In this document: in pieces, positions 8,034-14,097 of the stretch
Layout of the letters: each line of letters starts with the position of its first letter
How positions within the stretch are numbered: the first letter of the stretch is position 1
Source of the DNA: an uncultured Clostridia bacterium
GTDB taxonomy: Bacteria; Bacillota; Clostridia; Christensenellales; UBA1242
DNA: 21,038 nucleotides
Reading direction: 5' to 3'
Assembly (NCBI GenBank): GCA_947366645.1
Contig: CANBAX010000004.1
Location: 1 to 21,038 of the forward strand
Program-made: the position numbers and the translations under genes
The notes under the pieces: model-generated
Seen by the model: only the letters and a program-made list of their open reading frames with translations
Databases searched by the model: none
Told to the model about the DNA's origin: nothing

Positions 8034-9415
8034 CTACAAATAAAGAGGAACTACTTGCCGAATTTCAAGACCTAGCCAAACTATTTGGAAATCATGAAAT
8101 ATCTATATCACATGAAGAGGTAGACCTTGACGGAAAAATAATAAATAAATTCCATGTGAATGGAGAAAATGAATACGAAACAAGTTATGACTATTCAAAA
8201 CAGCTTACCCCTCTTGCGAAAAAGAGTTTAAGGAAAAGACAGGCAAAAGTGGCGCTTTATGACTTATTAAGTAAACTGACAAATAAAACCTTGCCATGGG
8301 GTAGTTTAACAGGGGTACGCCCAACTAAACTTGCTCGTGATTTGGTAGAGAGCGGGCAGATAAAGGATTTCATGGTGGCACAAGTACTCGAAAACACCTA
8401 TAGGGTCAGTAAAGAAAAATCACGCTTAACCGCCATGATACTTAAAAATCAAAAATGTATAATAAGGAATGATAACCTTGTAGACTTATATGTTAATATT
8501 CCCATTTGTCCAACTAGATGCCTGTACTGCTCATTTATTTCAAACGAACTTGCCAAAGTCAAAGATAAGGTTGACACTTACATCGACTGCCTTTTAAAGG
8601 AAATTGAAGCGGTTAAAAAGATAGTTGCTAAAAAAGCGTATATTATAAGGACGATATATATAGGCGGCGGCACACCATCGGTGCTAACAGCAAAGCAACT
8701 TGATAGACTGCTTGACAGCCTTACCTTTCCGGTAGGCGAGTTTACGGTGGAATGTGGTAGACCAGATACCATAACTGCGGAAAAACTAGATGTACTTAAA
8801 AAGCATAATGTCACAAGAATATCGGTAAATCCTCAAACCTTCTGTGAGGCAACTCTTAAAAGAATAGGCAGAAACCATAAAAATAAAGAGGTACTTGAAG
8901 GATACTCCATGGCACTAGAACGCGGGTTTAAGGTAAATATGGATATTATTGCCGGACTGCCAAAAGAGAAACTTGGCATTTTCAAAAGGACAATAAATAC
9001 CCTCATAGACCTTTCGCCAGAAAATATAACAGTACACACTCTTTCTGTTAAAAATGGTGCCTTGCTTAAAAATGACACCAGTGATTTAAGCGAAAATGAG
9101 GTTGAGAAAATGGTGTCCTACGCCGAAAAACTTTTATTAGAAAATGGCTATAAGCCGTATTATATGTATCGCCAAAAACATCAACTTGGCGGACTTGAAA
9201 ATGTAGGCTATTTTAGAAATGATAATGTTTGCATTTTTAATATTGATAGTATGGAGGAAACAAACTCAGTCATCGCGGTTGGTGCTGGAGCTATGAGTAA
9301 GCGGGTGTTCAATGGCGAAAGACGGATAGAACGTCAGGACAATGTCAAGTTTGTCGAGGACTATATTTCAAGAATCGATGAAATGATAGAGAAAAAGATT
9401 AATTTTTTTAGTTAA
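8024..9415 (+). CDS. hemZ: Radical SAM protein HemZ (coproporphyrinogen dehydrogenase-like)
   Basis: The 463-residue protein belongs to the HemN/HemW-like radical SAM group; its length and N-terminal domain point to HemZ of Bacilli and Clostridia. The radical SAM cluster motif CPTRCLYC (C162, C166, C169) follows DLYVNIPI. The SAM-binding GGGTPS motif is at 214-219. The N-terminal PWGSLTGVRPTKL (91-103) is a typical HemZ segment. The family is annotated as oxygen-independent coproporphyrinogen III dehydrogenase, but biochemical proof is limited and another substrate is possible. No other haem genes are in the window. The start overlaps the relA end by 10 nt and has AAGGAG about 7 bases upstream. 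It is the last gene of the operon; the stop codon falls at the base of a terminator-like hairpin. Confidence 0.9.
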   Translation: MDITTNKEELLAEFQDLAKLFGNHEISISHEEVDLDGKIINKFHVNGENEYETSYDYSKQLTPLAKKSLRKRQAKVALYDLLSKLTNKTLPWGSLTGVRPTKLARDLVESGQIKDFMVAQVLENTYRVSKEKSRLTAMILKNQKCIIRNDNLVDLYVNIPICPTRCLYCSFISNELAKVKDKVDTYIDCLLKEIEAVKKIVAKKAYIIRTIYIGGGTPSVLTAKQLDRLLDSLTFPVGEFTVECGRPDTITAEKLDVLKKHNVTRISVNPQTFCEATLKRIGRNHKNKEVLEGYSMALERGFKVNMDIIAGLPKEKLGIFKRTINTLIDLSPENITVHTLSVKNGALLKNDTSDLSENEVEKMVSYAEKLLLENGYKPYYMYRQKHQLGGLENVGYFRNDNVCIFNIDSMEETNSVIAVGAGAMSKRVFNGERRIERQDNVKFVEDYISRIDEMIEKKINFFS

Positions 9416-9446
9416 AATGGGAAAAATACTTTACATTTCCCATTTT
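9414..9446 (+). terminator. Hairpin at the end of hemZ, probable terminator
   Basis: AAAATGGGAAA (9414-9424) pairs perfectly with TTTCCCATTTT (9436-9446). The 5' arm begins within the hemZ stop codon. The T run after the stem is short, so termination may be partial. The loop and 3' arm overlap the rpsO -35 box. Confidence 0.6.
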
Positions 9447-9459
9447 ATTGTGTTATAAT
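9430..9459 (+). promoter_or_regulatory. Promoter of rpsO
   Basis: TTTACA (9430-9435), an 18-bp spacer and a perfect TATAAT (9454-9459) with TG one base before it (9451-9452). This is the strongest-looking promoter in the window, as expected for a ribosomal protein gene. It sits inside the preceding terminator hairpin. Confidence 0.82.
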
Positions 9460-9470
9460 ACGAAAGTCGA

Positions 9471-9530
9471 AAGAACCCTTGGCACAGTCACAGCGACACC
9501 TTCTGACGGGTGACAATGCTAGGCGGGGAT
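9471..9530 (+). ncRNA. Structured rpsO leader, candidate S15 autoregulatory element
   Basis: Between the promoter and the ribosome binding site the transcript can form a long imperfect hairpin. CCC (9476-9478) pairs with part of GGGG (9525-9528), TTGGCA (9479-9484) with TGCTAG (9517-9522), and GTCAC (9487-9491) with GTGAC (9510-9514), separated by small internal loops. The middle helix contains adjacent G-U and G-C pairs, the kind of GU/GC site used by S15 on 16S rRNA and on known rpsO leaders. Several unrelated S15 leader classes are known in bacteria; I cannot assign this one. The base of the stem ends about 12 nt before AGGAGG, so protein binding could plausibly affect initiation. The fold is drawn by eye. 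Confidence 0.5.
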
Positions 9531-9553
9531 AAAAAGAAAATAGGAGGATAAAA

Positions 9554-9829
9554 ATGGATAAGGCAAGAAAGCAAGAAATCATCGCAAAGTTCAAAACCAG
9601 CGAAAATGATACAGGCTCAGCCCAAGTTCAAATTGCACTACTCACTGAAAGAATTAATCATTTGAATGAACAGCACTTAAATTCTAATCCAAAGGATAAG
9701 CATTCAAGACGCGGACTACTTCAAATGGTAGGAAAAAGAAAGGGCTTTTTACTCTATCTTAAAGAAAGAGATATTGAAGCTTACAGAGCGATTATTAAGG
9801 AACTTGGAATACGTGACACAGTAAAATAA
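9554..9829 (+). CDS. rpsO: Small ribosomal subunit protein uS15
   Basis: S15 binds the central domain of 16S rRNA early in 30S assembly and also bridges the subunits. The 91-residue protein is the usual size and has the family core: TGSAQVQIALLTERINHL (21-38), then HSRRGLLQMVGKRKGFLLYL (50-69) with the conserved His, Ser and Arg residues that contact rRNA. The ATG at 9554 is preceded by AGGAGG (9542-9547) with 6-nt spacing. It has its own promoter, leader and terminator. In most Firmicutes pnp follows closely; here about 580 bases of terminator and repeats intervene. Confidence 0.98.
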   Translation: MDKARKQEIIAKFKTSENDTGSAQVQIALLTERINHLNEQHLNSNPKDKHSRRGLLQMVGKRKGFLLYLKERDIEAYRAIIKELGIRDTVK

Positions 9830-9830
9830 A

Positions 9831-9872
9831 TAAAAAGGGGGGATGATGTATTTTTCATTCCCTATTTTTTAT
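9831..9872 (+). terminator. Terminator of rpsO
   Basis: AAAAAGGG (9832 onward) and the GGGATGA segment pair with TTCATTCCC (about 9854-9862), with one bulged base, followed by TATTTTTT. It starts just after the stop codon and acts as an intrinsic terminator, though perhaps a leaky one. Confidence 0.7.
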
Positions 9873-9904
9873 TAATTTACCTGTTGTCTTAGTATGTTGT
9901 AAAA

Positions 9905-10381
9905 ATCCGCCTAAGGCACTGTCAATTCGACCACGCGGCATCGCACTAGCAGTAAAGTCTCAAAATTTACTAACATAAATTTATACGACCAGCCTGCTAG
10001 GCTCACCTTTCCCCAAAAACAGCAAGTGTTTTCGGGGTGCCCCATTATGTCATTTCGACCGAAGGGCGTAGCCCGAAGCGGAGAAATCTATACTCTCCAA
10101 CTGTCATTTCGACAATTTTATCACTGTCATTTCGACCGAAGCGGAGAAATCTATACTCTCCAACTGTCAATTCGACAATTTTATCAGTGTCATTTCGACC
10201 GTAGCGGAGAAATCTATTTCTTCACCACTGTCATTTCGACAACTCTATCACTGTCAATTCGACCGTAGCGGAGGAATCTCTCTGTTCTTGTCATTTCGAC
10301 CGAAGGGCGTAGCCCGCAGCGGAGAAATCTATTTCTTCACCACTGTCATTTCGACCGAAACCTAGTGGAGCGGAGAAATCT
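9905..10381 (+). repeat. Repeat cluster B between rpsO and pnp
   Basis: This gap has no gene. It starts with a short CCTAAGGCACTGTCA segment (about 9910-9924), also found near 20871. Then comes the 134-bp composite block (9927-10060, listed separately) and nine GTCATTTCGAC units beginning at 10049, 10103, 10126, 10166, 10189, 10230, 10253, 10290 and 10345. Six are complete, ending in GGAGAAATCT or GGAGGAATCT. Three (10103, 10166, 10230) are left halves that stop after CGAC. Complete and half units alternate to make a higher-order 63-64 bp tandem period between 10103 and 10289. The last unit ends 28 bp before the pnp start. I saw no convincing pnp promoter inside; the open frame crossing it is a by-product of the repeats. 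Confidence 0.9.
9927..10060 (+). repeat. 134-bp composite repeat, copy 1
   Basis: The block from TCGACC (9927) to TTTCGACC (10060) recurs at 12665-12798 with the same length and only two differences by eye. It contains two hairpins: AGCCT-GCT-AGGCT, and CCCC.AAAACA ... TGTTTT.GGGG. It is bounded at both ends by the TCGACC core of the interspersed repeat, as if inserted into, or captured between, two units. No open frame with a credible start is inside. Confidence 0.88.
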
Positions 10382-10409
10382 AAAAAACTAAAAATTAAAA
10401 GGAAGTATT

Positions 10410-12509
10410 ATGAAAGAAGACGCAAAAATTTATGAAATAGAAATCGGAGGAAGAAAGGTAAGTTTTGAAACCGGCAGATTATGTGAGCAGGCAAACGGCA
10501 GCTGCCTTGTAAGGAGCGGGGAAAGCGTAGTTATGGTAAATGTAACCATGTCAGCTGCACCACGCCCAGGCATTGACTTTTTCCCACTTGCAGTAGACTT
10601 TGAGGAAAAAATGTACTCAGTGGGTAAAATCCCAGGTGGTTTTAAAAAGCGTGAAGGTAGACCAAGTGATAAAGCTATCCTCACAAGTCGTTTAATTGAT
10701 AGACCATTACGCCCACTTTTTCCAAAAGGCTTTTTCAATGATGTCTGCGTAGTTGCAACAGCACTTTCAGTAGACCCTGATATTGAGTTAGAGCCACTTG
10801 CAATGCTCGGCTCAAGTTTTGCACTCTCAATAAGCGATATACCTTTTGGCGGGCCAACAGGCTCAGTAGTTGTAGGGCTAATTGACGGCAAGTTTGTGCT
10901 TAACCCAGACAACGCTCAGCGTGAACAAAGCCAGATGCATATGGTTGTCAGCGGTACAGATGAAGCCGTGCTTATGATAGAGGGCGGTGCAAATGAAGTA
11001 CCAGAGGAAACTTTAAGAGATGGAATTTTATTTGCTCATGAAGAAATCAAAAAGATAGTTAAATTCTTTAAAAAGGTTAAGAGCGAAATTGGTAAACCTC
11101 TCAATGAGAATATTGAGTATTATGTTATACCAGAGGAAATCAATAAAGCGGTAAGAGAGTTCGCAGATAAAAAACTTGACCACGCTCTTGATACCTTTGA
11201 TAGGGCAGAGCGTTCCGCTCGTCAAGATGAGGTTGATAAGGAAACTAAGGAGCATTTTGCTGAAGTCTTCCCTGATATGGAAAGACAAATCGGCGACGTG
11301 CTTTACAAAATGACTAAGGAAAAGGTTAGAGGCAAGATAATCAATAAAGGCGTTCGCCCTGACGGAAGAACTCTTACAGAGATAAGACCAATTTGGTGCG
11401 AAACCGGCGTACTTCCACGTGTACACGGTACAGGAATATTCACTCGTGGTCAAACACAGGTGCTTACCTCCCTCACTCTTGGCACAGTAAGTGATATGCA
11501 AAAACTTGAAGGGCTAGATGATGAAGAGGTAAATCGTTACGTTCATCATTACAATATGCCACCATACGCAACAGGCGAGGCAAGAAACTTAAAATCCCCA
11601 GGCCGTCGTGAAATAGGACATGGCGCTCTTGCGGAGCGTGCGCTTGAGCCAGTAATTCCGTCTGAAGAGGAATTCCCATATGCACTCCGCCTTGTAAGTG
11701 AGGTGCTTTCATCAAATGGTTCATCTTCAATGGCTTCCGTTTGTGGTTCAACTCTTGCACTTATGGACGGAGGCGTGCCAATTAAACGCCCAGTTGCCGG
11801 CATTGCAATGGGACTTATTAAAGATGAAGAAAGTGGCAAAGTCGCAGTTCTAAGCGATATTCAAGGTCTTGAAGACTTCCTTGGCGATATGGACTTTAAG
11901 GTTACAGGTACTGAAAAGGGTGTAACAGCAATTCAAATGGATATTAAGATTAAAGGTATTGATAAAAAAATACTCACAACCGCTTTAAATCAAGCACGTG
12001 AGGGCAGAATGCACATCATGCAAAAACTTCTTGATACCCTTCCAATGCCAAGAAAAGAACTTTCAAAATATGCTCCAAAAATCATCACTTTCACAATTAA
12101 TCCAGATTTTATAAAAGATGTAATCGGCTCTGGTGGAAAGACTATCAATAAGATTATTGACGAAACCGGCGTTAAGATAGATATTGAAGATGATGGTAAA
12201 GTATTTATAGCGTCTGAAAATACTGAAATGGCAGAGAAGGCTAAGAAGATAATCCTCGGCATTGTAGAAGTGCCAGAAGTCGGCGATGTATATGACGGCA
12301 CTGTAGTAAGAATAATGCAGTTTGGTGCTTTTGTAGATATCGGCGGTGGAAGAGAGGGAATGATACACATTTCCAAACTTTCAAATAAGCGGGTAGAGAA
12401 GGTTGAAGATGTAGTAAAAATCGGCGACCAAGTAGAGGTTGAGGTTATCAAAATTGACGAAAAGGGTCGCATAGACCTAAAACGTAAACTCCCTAAAACA
12501 GAGGAATAA
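10410..12509 (+). CDS. pnp: Polyribonucleotide nucleotidyltransferase (PNPase)
   Basis: PNPase is a trimeric 3'-5' phosphorolytic exoribonuclease of mRNA decay. The 699-residue length is typical. The order is RNase PH domain 1, helical domain, RNase PH domain 2 (FTRGQTQVL; NGSSSMASVCGSTLALMDGG; then LGDMDFKV with the conserved catalytic-site Asp residues), KH domain (563-623, with GSGGKT at 573-578), and S1 domain (624-693). All look intact. The ATG at 10410 is preceded by AAAAGGA. It lies 28 bp after repeat cluster B, so its 5' untranslated region either contains these hairpin-forming repeats, if transcription comes from rpsO, or is very short. A YlxY-type gene lies downstream as in Bacillus, though here a repeat cluster and an XRE gene intervene. 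Confidence 0.97.
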   Translation: MKEDAKIYEIEIGGRKVSFETGRLCEQANGSCLVRSGESVVMVNVTMSAAPRPGIDFFPLAVDFEEKMYSVGKIPGGFKKREGRPSDKAILTSRLIDRPLRPLFPKGFFNDVCVVATALSVDPDIELEPLAMLGSSFALSISDIPFGGPTGSVVVGLIDGKFVLNPDNAQREQSQMHMVVSGTDEAVLMIEGGANEVPEETLRDGILFAHEEIKKIVKFFKKVKSEIGKPLNENIEYYVIPEEINKAVREFADKKLDHALDTFDRAERSARQDEVDKETKEHFAEVFPDMERQIGDVLYKMTKEKVRGKIINKGVRPDGRTLTEIRPIWCETGVLPRVHGTGIFTRGQTQVLTSLTLGTVSDMQKLEGLDDEEVNRYVHHYNMPPYATGEARNLKSPGRREIGHGALAERALEPVIPSEEEFPYALRLVSEVLSSNGSSSMASVCGSTLALMDGGVPIKRPVAGIAMGLIKDEESGKVAVLSDIQGLEDFLGDMDFKVTGTEKGVTAIQMDIKIKGIDKKILTTALNQAREGRMHIMQKLLDTLPMPRKELSKYAPKIITFTINPDFIKDVIGSGGKTINKIIDETGVKIDIEDDGKVFIASENTEMAEKAKKIILGIVEVPEVGDVYDGTVVRIMQFGAFVDIGGGREGMIHISKLSNKRVEKVEDVVKIGDQVEVEVIKIDEKGRIDLKRKLPKTEE

Positions 12510-12510
12510 A

Positions 12511-12538
12511 AAAGAAGAGGTTAAACCTCTTTTTTTTT
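12511..12538 (+). terminator. Terminator of pnp
   Basis: AAGAGGTT (12515-12522) and AACCTCTT (12524-12531) form a perfect stem followed by a long T run. It is nearly the same hairpin sequence as the recA terminator. Confidence 0.88.
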
Positions 12539-12634
12539 CATTATTGTCATTTCGACCGAAGCCCGTTTTTTCCGCCTTCTGTCATTTCGACCGAAGGGCT
12601 TCAGCCCGCAGCGGAGAAATCTTTTTCATAATCA
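12539..12634 (+). repeat. 96-bp direct repeat, copy 1 (with two GTCATTTCGACC units)
   Basis: The sequence from CATTATTGTCATTTCGACCG to CATAATCA (12539-12634) is identical to 20943-21038 as far as the window extends. It holds a left-half unit starting at 12546 with a CCCGTTTTTTCCGCC filler, and a complete unit at 12581-12622 whose loop carries the GGGCTTCAGCCC hairpin. In both places it follows the terminator of a highly conserved gene: directly after pnp, and about 135 bp after the recA terminator. Confidence 0.92.
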
Positions 12635-12636
12635 TT

Positions 12637-12889
12637 GTCATTTCGACAAATCCCTTTTGTCATATCGACCGCGCGGCATCGCACTAGCGGTAAAGTCTCA
12701 AAATTTACTAACATAAATTTATACGACCAGCCTGCTAGGCTCACCTTTCCCCAAAAACAGCAAGTGTTTTCGGGGTGCCCCATTATGTCATTTCGACCGG
12801 AACGCAGTGGAGCGGAGAAATCTATAAATCCAACCGCCATGTCATTTCGACAAATCCCTATTGTCATTTCGACCGCAGCGGAGAAATCT
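12637..12889 (+). repeat. Repeat cluster C, including 134-bp composite repeat copy 2
   Basis: GTCATTTCGAC-type units start at 12637 (half), 12659 (GTCATATCGACC, fused to the composite block), 12787 (complete, loop GAACGCAGTGGAG), 12841 (half) and 12863 (complete, loop CAG, ending 12889). The 134-bp composite block is at 12665-12798 and ends inside the 12787 unit. With 12539-12634 this fills the 400-base gap between pnp and the XRE gene. All units have the same orientation as elsewhere. Open frames crossing the cluster on both strands look spurious. Confidence 0.88.
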
Positions 12890-12900
12890 ATCGTAGCGTA

Positions 12901-12929
12901 AAAAAAAGACTGACTTTCAGTCTTTTTTT
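12901..12929. terminator. Bidirectional terminator between repeat cluster C and the XRE gene
   Basis: AAGACTGA (12906-12913) and TCAGTCTT (12917-12924) form a perfect stem with a run of A on the left and T on the right, so it can terminate transcripts from either strand. The XRE stop codon (complement of 12917-12919) is inside the stem. Confidence 0.8.
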
Positions 12930-13174
12930 CTTATGCGCTTTTTTCTTTCTCTGTCATCACATAAACCCAGAATAAAATCGCAAGACACTTTGTAATGTAA
13001 AGCGAGATAAATAAAGACCTCATAAGACGGCTCTTTACCTCTAAGCATTTTATCGCATTCAATAACGCTTAAATTCAAGATTTTTGCAAGTTCGTCTAAA
13101 TCTGTGTTGTTTTCTTGCATAAGCAATTTCACTCGCTTTACAAAAACAGAATTTTCTCCCTTGTATCTATACAT
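12917..13174 (-). CDS. Small XRE-family helix-turn-helix regulator
   Basis: This 85-residue protein has the usual Cro/CI-type helix-turn-helix layout: DLDELAKILNLSV (25-37) forms the first helices, ECDKMLRGKEPSYEVFIYLA (39-58) contains the recognition and following helices, and HYKVSCDFILGL (60-71) is the typical XRE ending. The C-terminus is a basic tail. The start is supported by a strong ribosome binding site, AAGGAGGTG, on the minus strand. It is the only minus-strand gene in the window and is divergent from the deacetylase homologue. A perfect 16-bp palindrome in the shared upstream region is a plausible operator, so it may repress itself and possibly the neighbour. The target is unknown; no toxin, phage or transposon partner is adjacent. 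Confidence 0.82.
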   Translation of the reverse strand: MYRYKGENSVFVKRVKLLMQENNTDLDELAKILNLSVIECDKMLRGKEPSYEVFIYLALHYKVSCDFILGLCDDRERKKRIRKKD

Positions 13175-13221
13175 TTTTCACCTCCTTTTCGGCAATATTA
13201 GCAATAAAATATAAAAAAGTC

Positions 13222-13237
13222 TTACGGATATCCGTAA
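13222..13237. promoter_or_regulatory. 16-bp perfect palindrome, candidate operator
   Basis: TTACGGATATCCGTAA is a perfect inverted repeat midway between the divergent XRE and deacetylase-like genes. On the minus strand it overlaps a candidate promoter (TTTACG at 13238-13233, a 19-bp spacer, TATATT at 13213-13208). Position and symmetry suit a dimeric helix-turn-helix repressor. Confidence 0.6.
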
Positions 13238-13279
13238 ATTTTTGTCATGAAGTAGCATCTCTACGCATAGATTTAAGGT

Positions 13280-14011
13280 ATGAAAAAGATACATTTTAAA
13301 GTTTTCAAGTTCAGAAAAGTGTTTGTAAATTTTGCAATAGCGGGGATTATCGCACTTGTTGCGGTGGCGTCTATTATTGGTAGCAGTTTGAATGTGCCGG
13401 TAAGTACGGTAAGTGGAGTATATTATAATGGTGACACAAGTTCTAAAAATGTAACCCTTATGATAAATGTCTACTGGGGTACTGAGTATATGGAGGATAT
13501 GCTATCTACCTTAAAGGAAAAAAATGTTAAAACAACATTCTTTATAGGTGGCACATGGGCGGTAATGCAGGAAGATATGCTCAAAAAGATAAAAGAAGAG
13601 GGGCATGAACTTGCAAATCATGGCTATCATCATAAAGACCATAACGCGTTAAGTGAGCAAGACAACTTAAATGAAATTTCTTCTACCCATAAGATAGTTA
13701 AAGGTCTCACAGGGGATGAAATGACACTTTTTGCCCCACCAAGTGGTGCATACAATAAGGTGACGGTTGCTGCGGCGGAAAGTTTAGGTTATAAAACAAT
13801 TATGTGGACGCGTGATACAATAGACTGGCGTGACCATGACGCAAATTTAATATATAAGCGTGCGATAAAAAATGCTAAGGGCGGGGATTTGATACTCATG
13901 CACCCAACCAAGGAAACTGCAGAGGCACTTCCAAGAATAATAGATTATTTCCAACAAAATGGATTTACCTTAGTGCCAGTGTCCACAAATATAGGCGGGC
14001 AGAGTGCTTAA
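13280..14011 (+). CDS. YlxY-like polysaccharide deacetylase homologue with altered catalytic motifs
   Basis: The 243-residue protein has a basic N-terminus and one hydrophobic segment (about 14-36), a signal anchor or signal peptide, followed by a NodB-type carbohydrate esterase 4 domain placed outside the membrane. The motif TFDDG of active enzymes is INVYWG here (62-67), so the catalytic and metal Asp are missing. The metal-binding histidines HGYHH (H114, H118) remain. The RPPxG motif is APPSG (152-156), without Arg. DTIDW (179-183) and LMHP (206-209) are present. The INVxWG form and the nearby pnp suggest the Bacillus YlxY group, whose activity I do not know to be established. The ribosome binding site (AAGG) is only one base from the ATG, so initiation looks weak. 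A terminator follows. Confidence 0.82.
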   Translation: MKKIHFKVFKFRKVFVNFAIAGIIALVAVASIIGSSLNVPVSTVSGVYYNGDTSSKNVTLMINVYWGTEYMEDMLSTLKEKNVKTTFFIGGTWAVMQEDMLKKIKEEGHELANHGYHHKDHNALSEQDNLNEISSTHKIVKGLTGDEMTLFAPPSGAYNKVTVAAAESLGYKTIMWTRDTIDWRDHDANLIYKRAIKNAKGGDLILMHPTKETAEALPRIIDYFQQNGFTLVPVSTNIGGQSA

Positions 14012-14026
14012 AGTGCAATATTCGTC

Positions 14027-14060
14027 AAAAAATATCTCAACTTTGTTTGAGATATTTTTT
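14027..14060 (+). terminator. Terminator of the deacetylase-like gene
   Basis: AAAAAATATCTCAA (14027-14040) pairs with TTGAGATATTTTTT (14047-14060) around a loop. It is a perfect 14-bp A/T-flanked stem. Its 3' arm doubles as the -35 region of the next promoter. Confidence 0.82.
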
Positions 14061-14074
14061 ATTTATGATATACT
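14047..14074 (+). promoter_or_regulatory. Promoter of ftsK
   Basis: TTGAGA (14047-14052), a 16-bp spacer, then TATACT (14069-14074) preceded by TG one base upstream (14066-14067). The ftsK ATG follows after AGGGGAC. Likely the start of the ftsK-rimO-pgsA-cinA transcript. Confidence 0.65.
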
Positions 14075-14097
14075 TAAAAAGAAATTAGGGGACAAAA

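Noticed and set aside
10026..10268. An 80-codon open frame in repeat cluster B
   Set aside because: The peptide only reflects the repeated GTCATTTCGACC units; no ribosome binding site and no family resemblance.
9933..12675. Compensatory base changes between the two 134-bp blocks
   Set aside because: The two differences fall in the arms of a possible ACCGC/GCGGT stem, but in copy 1 they break pairs instead of preserving them, so they do not support a conserved RNA stem.
12601..12975. Open frames of 66-88 codons on both strands in repeat cluster C
   Set aside because: They translate the 134-bp block and the hairpin units in several frames at once; none has a good ribosome binding site.
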